64,000 bases of DNA, taken from the NCBI RefSeq assembly GCF_015163075.1, contig NZ_JADDXU010000002.1, positions 744,001-808,000 of the forward strand. Direction: 5' to 3'. The position numbers and the translations under genes were made by a program. Under the pieces are notes generated by a model. That model searched no databases and was not told where the DNA came from. It saw only the letters and a program-made list of their open reading frames with translations. The DNA is from Streptomyces justiciae (GTDB lineage: Bacteria > Actinomycetota > Actinomycetes > Streptomycetales > Streptomycetaceae). Positions 51,703 to 60,113 of the stretch are shown in pieces (positions within the stretch are counted from its first letter, which is position 1; every line of letters starts with the position of its first letter).

Positions 51703-53174
51703 GGGACGAGCTGTACAACGAGCTGGAGCGGGTGATCAACCCGCGCGAGGGCGAGATCATCCTGCGGACCATCGGCTTCCCGGAGAGCCGGCTGCCGTCC
51801 GTGGACGCGACCGCCCGGGTCTACTGGTCCGAGGCGCGTCGGCTGATCGACGCGGGCGTACTCGTGGACGGCGAGGCCCAGTTGGCGCGCGCCGTGCACA
51901 ACGAGTACCCGGGCAACGCGCTCTTCCGCGCCTCCGTCGAAGCGCTGGAACCGGTCACCGAGCCCCCGCAGCCGCCGCGCGCCGAGCAGCACCGCGTCCC
52001 GCCGCCCGCCGGTCCGACGCCCACCGCCGCTCCGCAGGCCGAACCGGAGCCGGACACCTACCCGACGCTGGTCTTCGTGTGCAGCACGCACCACGCGTCG
52101 TTCATCGAGGAGGTGCGCCGCCTCGACGCCCGCGCCGAGCTGTTCTTCGTCAGCCAGGGCGAGGAGGCCCAGGTCGGGCAGATCGCGATGTCGCTGACCC
52201 GCGAACTGACCTTGGGTCAGATCGAGGGTGTGCGCGGCGAGTTGATCGCGGCGGGCGCCCCGGCGGACCTGGAGATCCTCCAGGAGGTCTACGACCACCG
52301 GCCCTATCTGCTGGAGGCGCTCCGGGTCAACGGCCCCGACCAGCAGCCCTACGACCTGGCGGGCGTGCCGTCGATCACTCCGGTGCGGGACATCGCCGCC
52401 GCCGTGCTGGCGCACTACGAGGGCCGGATGGGGCGCCGCCCGCGCACCGTCGTCGACCATCAGCAGCCGGACGGCAGCTTCCGCCGTCTCGACCCCGCGC
52501 AGTCCCTGCACGAGGCGGGGGTGCGGGAGGGCGACACGCTCAACGTGTATCCCGAAGCGACCGCCGGGCACGCCGAGTTGCGGATGCAGGCGATCATCCG
52601 GGTCCGTGAGGAGATGCACCGCTACGCGGACCAGCACGAGGACTTCGAGATCGTCGACACCGACGACCCCGAGTTCCCCACCGACTACGAGATCCGCTTC
52701 AAGGGGCCGGGGCTGCGGCTCCCGGAACAGCAGAGCGAGAGCGCGCTGCCGCGTCCGGAGACGCAGGACAAGCACAACCTGCTGATCCTGCTGGGCCCGG
52801 ACTTCCCGCTGGTCGCCCCGGCCGTCTTCTGGCTGAGCCCGATCTTCCACCCGAACATCAAGGGACCCGACCCGCAGTACCCCGAGGCCGAAGGGGCGGT
52901 GTGCCTGGGCGTGCTGGCGCACTCCTGGCGCCCCGCCCTCGACTTCGGCCAACTGTGCCAGATGCTCGTGGACATGGCTGGGTATCGTAATTACGAGATC
53001 TCGGACAGTTTCAACCCAATCGCGGCATTGTGGGCCACGACGGAGGACGGTGCGGCCATGATCGAGGCCATCGGGGGCAAGCCGCCGGTGCCTGCCCCGC
53101 CGCCGGACGACGGCGCGCTCCGCGTCGGCGCGCTGCGGATACGGCGGACGGACGGGGCGGCCGATGGCACTTGA
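51699..53174 (+). CDS. EAD1-Ubl-E2 fusion (ubiquitin-conjugating-type enzyme)
   Basis: A 491-residue fusion. EAD1 spans 1 to about 75 (INPREGEIILRTIGFPESRLP and YPGNALF). An uncharacterised alpha/beta segment (about 115-205, TLVFVCSTHH) follows. A ubiquitin-like beta-grasp spans about 205-289 (ending REGDTLNVYPEATAG) and a C-terminal E2/UBC fold about 295-450. The E2 core has FHPNI (HPN at 384-386), the catalytic-position Cys402 in GAVCLGVL, and the Trp of HSWRP. The HPN-to-Cys gap is about 8 residues longer than usual. The Ubl is internal, with no free diglycine. The GTG overlaps the E1 stop. Confidence 0.87.
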   Translation: MRDELYNELERVINPREGEIILRTIGFPESRLPSVDATARVYWSEARRLIDAGVLVDGEAQLARAVHNEYPGNALFRASVEALEPVTEPPQPPRAEQHRVPPPAGPTPTAAPQAEPEPDTYPTLVFVCSTHHASFIEEVRRLDARAELFFVSQGEEAQVGQIAMSLTRELTLGQIEGVRGELIAAGAPADLEILQEVYDHRPYLLEALRVNGPDQQPYDLAGVPSITPVRDIAAAVLAHYEGRMGRRPRTVVDHQQPDGSFRRLDPAQSLHEAGVREGDTLNVYPEATAGHAELRMQAIIRVREEMHRYADQHEDFEIVDTDDPEFPTDYEIRFKGPGLRLPEQQSESALPRPETQDKHNLLILLGPDFPLVAPAVFWLSPIFHPNIKGPDPQYPEAEGAVCLGVLAHSWRPALDFGQLCQMLVDMAGYRNYEISDSFNPIAALWATTEDGAAMIEAIGGKPPVPAPPPDDGALRVGALRIRRTDGAADGT

Positions 53175-54231
53175 CATCGAGCTCTTCCAGGGCGAGTCAC
53201 GCCAACTGGTGCGCACCGAACCGCTGATCGCGCTGCTGAAGCCGGCCTTCGCGGCGGAGACGGCCCCCTTCAAGGGCCGGCCCCGCTTCGTGCTGATGCT
53301 GCGCAACGACCCCGGACCCGACACCTACGAGCCCGAGAGCTCCGAGACCCCTGGGGCCGACACGTACGAGGGAGATCTCCACCTCACCAATCTCCGCGCC
53401 GACTTCGGGTACATCCATGTCGCGATCCATATGGAGGGACGCGTGGTCTACCAGAAGCCCTACTCCGTCAACTCGCTCGTCGGCCCGGTGCTCGCCCGGC
53501 TGGCCCGGGAGATCTCCCCCGAGGAGCGCCAGTGGGCGTTCCGGATCGCCGGGCTGCCCTCGCCCGAGGACGGGGAGTCGGCGCAGCGGCTGCCCCCGGT
53601 GGTGGACGGCACGGACGACATCGACGTCTCCCGCTCCACCCGGCTGCCGTTCGGCATCCGCCCGGCGGCCGAGCCCGAGATCCCGCTGCTCGACCTGGCC
53701 GAGTACGGGGTGACGCTCAGCGACACCGGGGCGCCGGTGACCGTGCTGCTCGGCACCGGGGTGCAGCGCAGCATGATGGAGATGGAGCTGTCGACCGAGA
53801 TCGAGGAGGGCGGCTTCCTGGTCGGCCGGGCCTTCCGGCGGGCCGACGACCCCGCGCTGCACGCGGTGATCGTCGACGAGGTGCTGCCCGCCGAGCACTC
53901 GGGGGCCTCGCTGATGCACTTCACGTTCACCGGGGACTCGTTCCGCGCGATGAGCCGGACGCTCGGCGACCGCCAGCTCGTCGGCTGGTACCACACCCAT
54001 CTGTTCCAGACCGAGCGCACCATCGGCCTGTCCCGCACCGACATCGACCTGCACCGCGACACCTTCCGACGCCCCTGGCAGGTGGCCGCCCTGATCAACC
54101 TGACCTCGCGCCGACGGGTACTGACCTGCTACGCCTCCTCCGACGACTGGATGGCACCCTGTCCGATCCGGAACCTCGATGACGACCCTGACAGCCACCG
54201 CAGTACGCATCCTTCACTGGGCCATCACTGA
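53164..54231 (+). CDS. JAB/MPN (JAMM) metallopeptidase, deubiquitinase-like
   Basis: A 355-residue protein. The C-terminal JAMM domain (about 195-335) has Glu in EEGGFLVG (214-221), the zinc pair HTH (His277, His279), Ser290 and Asp293 in GLSRTDIDLH. The spacing between the second His and Ser is 10, slightly longer than the usual 7. The N-terminal ~180 residues (GESRQLVRTEPL...) are of unknown fold. It should cleave isopeptide or Ubl-processing bonds, removing or maturing the conjugate. It overlaps the E2 gene by 11 bp. Confidence 0.87.
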   Translation: MALDIELFQGESRQLVRTEPLIALLKPAFAAETAPFKGRPRFVLMLRNDPGPDTYEPESSETPGADTYEGDLHLTNLRADFGYIHVAIHMEGRVVYQKPYSVNSLVGPVLARLAREISPEERQWAFRIAGLPSPEDGESAQRLPPVVDGTDDIDVSRSTRLPFGIRPAAEPEIPLLDLAEYGVTLSDTGAPVTVLLGTGVQRSMMEMELSTEIEEGGFLVGRAFRRADDPALHAVIVDEVLPAEHSGASLMHFTFTGDSFRAMSRTLGDRQLVGWYHTHLFQTERTIGLSRTDIDLHRDTFRRPWQVAALINLTSRRRVLTCYASSDDWMAPCPIRNLDDDPDSHRSTHPSLGHH

Positions 54232-55081
54232 ACCGGCGCCCGACGGCACCCTGGTGCCGCCTCCGACCACCTCGGCGCGGCCGCCCGAGACCGACGACGA
54301 CCCGGTCGTCCTCCTCGAACGGCTGGCCCGGGTCACCGCGGCCCGGCTGCACCTGTCCGACCCGCCCCTCGGCGACCGCGGGCCGACGGGCCTGGAGCCG
54401 CTGATGGTCGCGGCCGCCCTGGCGCTACGGGACGATCCGCCGACGGCCCTGCTGGTGGCCGAGGGCGTGGGCGGCTCGGGCACCGTACGTGATCTGATGG
54501 CCCGTCACGGTCTCGTGGGGCGCGCCCTGTCGGCGACCCCGGTCAACGCCGAGCTGCGCACGGAACTGCTGCGCGCCTCGCCGCTGACGGCTCTCTTCGA
54601 CCACCCTCCGCCGGGCACGGAGGAGCGCTGCGGGCAGCTCCTCGACCGGTTCCTCGACCACACCGAGGGCAGACGCGCGGCGGTGGCGGGCCTCGCCGCA
54701 CCGCCGTCCTCGCCCGCCACCGCCCGTCACCGCGCGGCGCTGCTGCGCCGGTTCCGCTTCACCCCGGGGGAGAGAACAGTCGTGTACGAGGTGTACGAGA
54801 CGGCGCTGCTGCACCACGGCGGCCACTACCGCCGACTCACCGACGACGTACGGAAGTTGGCGCGCGACAGCGCGGCCCGGCTGCTCGCGGACGACGCCCG
54901 CGGCCAGTGGGCGCGGGCCACGCTCGACTGGTGGCAGCCCCTGGCCGTGCTGGCCCGGCGCCATCCCGACGAGCTGCGCCGCCGCCCGCTGCTGAGCGGC
55001 TACCGCATCGGCACGGAACTGCACCGCATCTACGGCCGGGTAAGGGAGTTCGAGGCGCTGCGCGAGGTGCTGGACCGATGA
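54179..55081 (+). CDS. hypothetical conflict-system accessory protein
   Basis: A 300-residue soluble helical protein, starting inside the JAB gene with a 53-bp overlap and ending at the AAA+ start (ATGA). A central Ala/Leu-rich segment (about 65-130, EGVGGSGTVRDLMARHGL) and a C-terminal helical region (about 205-300, YRRLTDDVRKLARDSAARLL) are visible. No known motif. Overlap at both ends shows it is an obligatory part of the operon; an adaptor between the JAB/E2 enzymes and the unfoldase is possible. Confidence 0.7.
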   Translation: MTTLTATAVRILHWAITEPAPDGTLVPPPTTSARPPETDDDPVVLLERLARVTAARLHLSDPPLGDRGPTGLEPLMVAAALALRDDPPTALLVAEGVGGSGTVRDLMARHGLVGRALSATPVNAELRTELLRASPLTALFDHPPPGTEERCGQLLDRFLDHTEGRRAAVAGLAAPPSSPATARHRAALLRRFRFTPGERTVVYEVYETALLHHGGHYRRLTDDVRKLARDSAARLLADDARGQWARATLDWWQPLAVLARRHPDELRRRPLLSGYRIGTELHRIYGRVREFEALREVLDR

Positions 55082-56943
55082 CCAGAGCGCTGCGCCTGGC
55101 CACCGCGGACCACGGCGACCGGATGGACCTGCTCGGCACCGCGGGCGACCGTCCGCTGCGGGAGGTGCTGGCCTCCTGCGAGGTATGGCTGCTCGACCCG
55201 CTGGACGAGGAGTTGCTGGACCGGCCCTGGTCGGACTTCGCCGCCGACATCCGGCTGCGGTCCGAACTCGCCCCGGGCACCTCGCTGTTCGCGCCCCCGG
55301 GAATCACGGCCGCCCCGGCGCCGACCTCGCTGACCAAGCCCCCCGCTCCCGGCGTCGAAGCGGCGCAGGAGCCCGAGCAGGCCGACCACCCGGACCGCAT
55401 CACCGACGCCCAGGCCGTCCGCCTCGCCTACTACCCGCACATCGAACGCGTGGCGTCCCTGCTGCGCAGCCGGCTGCCGGTGCTCGTCATCAGCGAGAAG
55501 CTGATCGTGACCCATCTGTGGGAGGAGATGGTCACGTTGGCCGAGTGCCGCGGCATCCGGCTCGACGACGACTCGCAGGAGGACGAGAGCGGCCGCGGCT
55601 CCGGTGACCCGGTCGGGGACATGAACGGCGCGTCGATGAACACCCGCCAGCGCCGCCTGGCCCGACTACGCGCCCAGCTGGAGGAGTTGAAGGAGGGCGA
55701 CGTCATCGTCCTCACCCACCTCGACCTGCTGGCCGGCAGCGCCGACATCGGCCGGCACGCCGAGGCGCGCGAACTGGTCGAGCTGCTCTACGCCTTCCCC
55801 GACCAGCTGGTCCTCGCCTTCGCCGACCCGACCCTGCCGTTGCCGGACGTGCTGGCCGAGCGGTTCAGCGCCCGCGTCACCCTCAGCGGTCTGCCACCGA
55901 AGGTGAAGACACCGGAGACCGAGGAGACACTCCTGGGGGCCGCCCTCGTGACCCGGGAGGAGGCGGAGACCTTCGAGGGGTTCCAGCCGCGCGAGTTCTA
56001 CAAGCACGTCGCCGGCATGAACCCCGTACGACTGCGCCAGGCCATGCGGTACGCGCACGAGAAGCACCGGACGCAGCCGAAGCGGGCCACCCAACAGGAT
56101 CTGCGGGAGACGCTGTTGACGTTCAAGGCGCAGCAGTCCTCGCACTTCGAGGTCCCCAACGTCACGCTGAACGACATCGGCGGCTACGACGAGGTCAAGG
56201 ACGAGATCCGGCAGACGCTCGCCATCATCAGCGGTGCGCAGAGCCTGCCCGACGACATGGAGGAGGTGCGCTCCGAACTCGTCCCGCGCGGCATCATCTT
56301 CTACGGCCCGCCCGGCACCGGTAAGACGCTCTTCGCGAAGGCCATCGCCAACGGCATGAACGCCACCATCCAGGTGGTGTCCGGGCCCGAGGTCACCGAC
56401 ATGTACGTCGGTGAGAGCGAGCGCAAGGTGCGGGAGATCTTCGCCTCCGCGCGGCGCAGCGCGCCCTCCGTCATCGTCTTCGACGAGATCGACGCGATCA
56501 CCATGGAGCGCAGCAACCGCCCCGACGGCGGCAGCCGGGCCGGCAACAGCGTGGTCGCGCAGATCCTCACCGAGATGGACGGCTTCCGGCCCGAGGTGCC
56601 GATGCTGGTGATCGGCACGACGAACCGCATCGACATCATCGACAAGGCGCTGCTGCGGCCGAGCCGGTTCCGCTCCATCGCCATCTCGCTGCCCGACGTC
56701 ACCGCCCGCCGCGCCATCCTGCGTCACCACGCGGGCCGCTACCACATCTCCCTGGACGACGAGGTGCTGGAGCTGATCGCCGAGGCGACCGCGGGCCGCA
56801 ACGGCGACGAGCTGCGCTCGCTGATGCGGGACGCGTTCGTCGGCCGCCACATGCACGGCATCGAACCGGACGCCCGCCGGCTGGGCTGGCTGGTGGGACG
56901 GCTCCAGCAGGGCCGCCTGGAAATGATCTCGGAGCGCCGATGA
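55078..56943 (+). CDS. Cdc48/FtsH-like AAA+ ATPase (unfoldase)
   Basis: A 621-residue AAA+ ATPase. An N-terminal ~340 residues hold no metallopeptidase or membrane helix; the stretch around 115-260 looks like a decayed AAA or P-loop fold. The C-terminal AAA module (about 365-600) has Walker A GPPGTGKT (410-417), Walker B VFDEID (Asp469, Glu470), sensor TTNR and Arg fingers in LRPSRFRS. The sequence is closest to the FtsH/Cdc48 clade, but the FtsH zinc protease (HEXXH) is absent, suggesting a substrate segregase or a chaperone for the CHAT protease. ATGA overlap with MoxR. Confidence 0.87.
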   Translation: MTRALRLATADHGDRMDLLGTAGDRPLREVLASCEVWLLDPLDEELLDRPWSDFAADIRLRSELAPGTSLFAPPGITAAPAPTSLTKPPAPGVEAAQEPEQADHPDRITDAQAVRLAYYPHIERVASLLRSRLPVLVISEKLIVTHLWEEMVTLAECRGIRLDDDSQEDESGRGSGDPVGDMNGASMNTRQRRLARLRAQLEELKEGDVIVLTHLDLLAGSADIGRHAEARELVELLYAFPDQLVLAFADPTLPLPDVLAERFSARVTLSGLPPKVKTPETEETLLGAALVTREEAETFEGFQPREFYKHVAGMNPVRLRQAMRYAHEKHRTQPKRATQQDLRETLLTFKAQQSSHFEVPNVTLNDIGGYDEVKDEIRQTLAIISGAQSLPDDMEEVRSELVPRGIIFYGPPGTGKTLFAKAIANGMNATIQVVSGPEVTDMYVGESERKVREIFASARRSAPSVIVFDEIDAITMERSNRPDGGSRAGNSVVAQILTEMDGFRPEVPMLVIGTTNRIDIIDKALLRPSRFRSIAISLPDVTARRAILRHHAGRYHISLDDEVLELIAEATAGRNGDELRSLMRDAFVGRHMHGIEPDARRLGWLVGRLQQGRLEMISERR

Positions 56944-58094
56944 GCACCGCGACGGCCACCTGGAGTGGCGACGACCTCAATGCCGTACGACGTCTCAAGG
57001 CGCTCGGCCGCAGCATCGACCAGCACTTCGTGGGGCGGCGGCTCGCCCTGGACCTGCTGGAGGTCGCGGTGCTGGCGCACGAGCACGTGCTGCTGCTCGG
57101 GCCGCCCGGCACCGGCAAGACGGACCTCGTCAGCCGGTTCGCGTCGGGGCTCGGCAGCCGTCCCTTCGTACGGCTGCTGACCCGGTTCACGGAACCGGCG
57201 GAGCTGTTCGGGCCGGTGGACGTGCCCGCCTTCCAGAACGGCGACCAGTACCGGTTCCGCACCGACGGCATGCTGCCGAAGGCTCATGTCGCGTTCCTCG
57301 ACGAGATCTTCCAGAGCGGCAGCCCGATCCTCAACACGCTGCTGACGGTGATGAACGAGCGCGTGTTCCACAACGGCCACGACGTCGAGGCCGTCCCGCT
57401 CATCACGCTCGTCGGCGCGGCCAACTCCCTTCCGCAGGACCCCTCGTTGCTCGCCTTCGCCGACCGGTTCCTGCTGCGGCTGACGATCCCGCCGGTGGCC
57501 GCGAACCGGCTGGACGAGCTCCTGGAGAAAGGCTCCGCGCCCGGCCGCGGCACGTCCGCCGGTGACGAGCACGCGTGGATCGACCCGGCCACCCTGGACC
57601 GCCTCGGCCGGCAGCTGGCGCACGCCGATCTGAGCGAGGTCACCCCCGAGTACGCCGAGCTCGTCCGTGAACTCCTCGGCCAGGGCGTGACGTTGTCCGA
57701 CCGCAGGATCATCCGGGGCCTGCGGCTCGTCGCCGCGGCGGCGCTGCGCGAGGAGCGGGTCCGGGCCGAGGCCCCCGACCTGTGGCCGCTGGAACACTTC
57801 TGGTCCGACCCGGCGCACGCGCCGGTGGTACAGGAGGCGGTACGCCGTCGCACCGGCGGCCCCGCCGAGGACCCCGACGAGCCCGCCCGGACCGTACAAC
57901 GCCTGGTCTCCGAGGCGCGCGTCCTCGGCCGCCAGGTCGGCGCCGGGTCGCCGCCCGCGTCCGTGGAACGCGTCCTGCGTCAACTCAATGCCCTGAGGCT
58001 GGAGTTGAGGCGTGCGGTTCCGGGCAACAGAGAGGGCGAGAGGGAGCTCGCGAGTATCATCGACAACACTCTGGCCTTGCTGGACCAGGGCTGA
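56940..58094 (+). CDS. MoxR-family AAA+ ATPase
   Basis: A 384-residue MoxR ATPase. Walker A is GPPGTGKT (54-61), Walker B is FLDEIF (Asp121, Glu122), LTVMNERVF is the typical helix after it and GAANSLP the sensor. The C-terminal lid (about 250-380) ends in a helical tail. MoxR proteins usually pair with a vWA protein; none is visible up to the window edge. Published surveys list MoxR-vWA-beta-propeller and FtsH-MoxR conflict systems, which fits the WD40 protein three genes later. Confidence 0.9.
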   Translation: MSTATATWSGDDLNAVRRLKALGRSIDQHFVGRRLALDLLEVAVLAHEHVLLLGPPGTGKTDLVSRFASGLGSRPFVRLLTRFTEPAELFGPVDVPAFQNGDQYRFRTDGMLPKAHVAFLDEIFQSGSPILNTLLTVMNERVFHNGHDVEAVPLITLVGAANSLPQDPSLLAFADRFLLRLTIPPVAANRLDELLEKGSAPGRGTSAGDEHAWIDPATLDRLGRQLAHADLSEVTPEYAELVRELLGQGVTLSDRRIIRGLRLVAAAALREERVRAEAPDLWPLEHFWSDPAHAPVVQEAVRRRTGGPAEDPDEPARTVQRLVSEARVLGRQVGAGSPPASVERVLRQLNALRLELRRAVPGNREGERELASIIDNTLALLDQG

Positions 58095-58148
58095 CGCACA
58101 CCTCCGGGCGCCCGCGCCCGGCCGCGGAATCAGGGGGACACCAACTCT

Positions 58149-58964
58149 ATGTGCAATCCGCGCAGGGTCCGTGTCGAAGCCACCAGGGAAGTCGTCGAGG
58201 CGTGGGAACTGGCCCTGGAGCGGCGTGCCAGCGCCAGCGACTCCGTGGTCAGCGAGCTGGAGGTGCGCCACCCCTTCGGCGGCACGCTGGGGCAGGCCAC
58301 CCGGCAGGTCTTCGAGGCCACGCTCACCACGGCCGAGGGCTGGCGCGCCGAAGGAGGCGGCCATGTCCTGGAGTTGACGGACGGCCGGGTCCGCTACGAC
58401 CCGGCCACCGGTGAACTCGTCGTCACCGCCCGTCTGGAGGACCAGGTCACCGTGGAGGGCCACGCCGCCGAGACGCTGCGCGGCACAGTCCGCGAACAGG
58501 CGACCGGCAGCGGTGAAGGGCGGTACTACGCCGACGGGTTCGCCGGACGCACCCGTGAGGTGGCCGAGCGCGAGGCGCAGGCGGTCGCCGAGGCCGACGC
58601 CGTGCGCCGGGCGCGTGAGCTGGCGGGGCGGCTGCGGGTGCAGGCGAGCCGCGAGTCGACCACCGCGGCCGCCGCGGCGGAGGCCCGGCTCCAGCGGGCC
58701 GCCGACGACGACGCGCGGGCCCGGCTGGCGGAGGAGCGCGAGCGGGTCCGGGCCGATCTGGAGGCCCGCAACCGGGAGCGCATCACCCGGCTCGGCCAGG
58801 ACGGGCTGCGGGCCGTCAACGGGGTGCTGGCCACGGCCTACCAGCGGGCGCTGCTCGACTTCGCCCGGCAGCACGGCGCCACCGGCATCCGGCAGGAGGA
58901 GTCCGACGGCGGCATCGACATCGAGTTCGAGCTCGACATCGACGTCGACGGGATGGCGAACTGA
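58149..58964 (+). CDS. ternary-system accessory protein (coiled coil)
   Basis: A 271-residue soluble protein. It opens MCNPRRVRVEATREVVEAW, then a beta-rich ~65-residue core (about 75-140). A long Ala/Arg/Glu-rich coiled coil follows (about 140-235), and the end is a very acidic DGGIDIEFELDIDVDG tail. It resembles accessory families seen next to FtsH/MoxR conflict ATPases, but no exact family can be named. A 34-bp repeat starts right after its stop. Confidence 0.65.
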   Translation: MCNPRRVRVEATREVVEAWELALERRASASDSVVSELEVRHPFGGTLGQATRQVFEATLTTAEGWRAEGGGHVLELTDGRVRYDPATGELVVTARLEDQVTVEGHAAETLRGTVREQATGSGEGRYYADGFAGRTREVAEREAQAVAEADAVRRARELAGRLRVQASRESTTAAAAAEARLQRAADDDARARLAEERERVRADLEARNRERITRLGQDGLRAVNGVLATAYQRALLDFARQHGATGIRQEESDGGIDIEFELDIDVDGMAN

Positions 58965-58976
58965 ACTCCGGACCCG

Positions 58977-59105
58977 CTCGGAGGCTTCGGCGGCGAGGGG
59001 AGTCCGGCTGGAGATCGGTTCCGGCGGCGAGGGGCGTCCCGCTGGAGATCGGTTCCGGCGGCGAGGGGCGTCCCGCTGGAGATCGGCTTCGGCGGCGTGG
59101 GGAAC
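58977..59105. repeat. 34-bp tandem repeat between accessory genes
   Basis: GGAGATCGG(T/C)TTCGGCGGCG-type units, period 34 bp, at about 58977 (diverged), 59011, 59045 and 59079. It fills the gap between the stop at 58964 and the ribosome-binding site of the gene at 59130. Confidence 0.82.
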
Positions 59106-59129
59106 TGATCCCGGAGGGAGAACTGATCG

Positions 59130-59411
59130 ATGCGGGTGCGGGTGCGGTTCCGGTTCAACACGGACACCGGAGAGGTCGAGCTGTTCCAGGTGGACGACAT
59201 CGGTACCGGCTCCGGTCCCGACCACGACGCCGAACACGACCGGATCAGCGCCGAGTTGGGGCAGGTCCTGGCGCGCAGACCGGACGTCGAGGAGATCTCG
59301 CCGTTCGACGAGCCGCCGCTGTGGCGGCACGACCCGACACCGCAGACCCCGGCGCACGACCGGGACGAGGAGACCGAGGGTCCCGAGCCGGGTGAGCGGG
59401 AGACCACATGA
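59130..59411 (+). CDS. small accessory protein
   Basis: A 93-residue protein whose first ~50 residues form a beta-rich strand pair (MRVRVRFRFNTDTGEVELFQVDD); the rest is an acidic, disordered tail. GGAGGGAG provides the start site. It overlaps the next gene (ATGA). It looks like a small partner of the MoxR module; the function is unknown. Confidence 0.65.
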   Translation: MRVRVRFRFNTDTGEVELFQVDDIGTGSGPDHDAEHDRISAELGQVLARRPDVEEISPFDEPPLWRHDPTPQTPAHDRDEETEGPEPGERETT

Positions 59412-60109
59412 GCCGGCGCACCCGGCTGCTGCTCAAGGCCGCGCGCTGCTACGCCGAGGCCCAGGCGCACACCGAGGCCGCCCGCTGCTACGACCTCCTC
59501 GGCTGGCAGTGGTCGGCGGCCGACGCCTACCAACGCGCCGGCGACCTGGAGCACGCCGCGCGCACCTACCGGCAGGCCGGCCACCCGGAGCAGGCGGCCC
59601 GCTGCTACCGGCTCCTCGGCCGCCCCGAACTCGCCGCCCGCTGCTGGCAGGAGCGCGGCCGCAGACTGGAAGCCGCCTGGGAGCTCCTCCTGGCCGGTGA
59701 CATCGCCCCCGCCCGCAGGCTCCTCGCCGCCGCGGACACCGTCGGCAAGGGCCCGCAGCAGCTCCGCCTCGAACTCGCCCGCGCCCTCGCCGACCGTCTC
59801 GGCGGCGGCCCGCCGGGCCCCCTCCTCGACCTCTTCCCGCGCGTGGAGGCCCGTCTGCCCGCCCTGGCCTCGCGCACCGAGCGGCGTCTGATGCTGGACT
59901 GGGGCGTCGAGGCCGCGGACCGCGTCGAACGGTTCGACTGGGGGGCACGGCTGTTCCGTGCGGCCTACGACGGCCAGGGCGGCGGCGACGTGCTGAACCG
60001 CTGGCGGGAGTGGGCCGGCGAGCGGCTCGGCTCCGCCGCCTGGCTGCCGTCCGGGCCGCCCGTGGAGGCGGGCGTCGCGGCGGAGGCCGGCCGGGCGGAA
60101 GGTCCCTGA
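59408..60109 (+). CDS. TPR-like repeat protein
   Basis: A 233-residue protein. The first ~100 residues hold tetratricopeptide-like repeats of about 18-20 residues (ARCYAEAQAHTEAARCYDLLG, then DAYQRAGDLEHAARTYRQAG, each shown as a description of its position near 12-32 and 38-57). The rest is helical. Such proteins scaffold multi-protein complexes. It overlaps the small gene before it and precedes the bpX-like gene by 4 bp. Confidence 0.75.
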   Translation: MSRRTRLLLKAARCYAEAQAHTEAARCYDLLGWQWSAADAYQRAGDLEHAARTYRQAGHPEQAARCYRLLGRPELAARCWQERGRRLEAAWELLLAGDIAPARRLLAAADTVGKGPQQLRLELARALADRLGGGPPGPLLDLFPRVEARLPALASRTERRLMLDWGVEAADRVERFDWGARLFRAAYDGQGGGDVLNRWREWAGERLGSAAWLPSGPPVEAGVAAEAGRAEGP

Positions 60110-60113
60110 TTCC

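Noticed and set aside
56739..59357. 872-codon open frame antisense to the AAA/MoxR/accessory genes
   Set aside because: It spans three real genes with clear motifs on the other strand and has no ribosome-binding site or domain signature.
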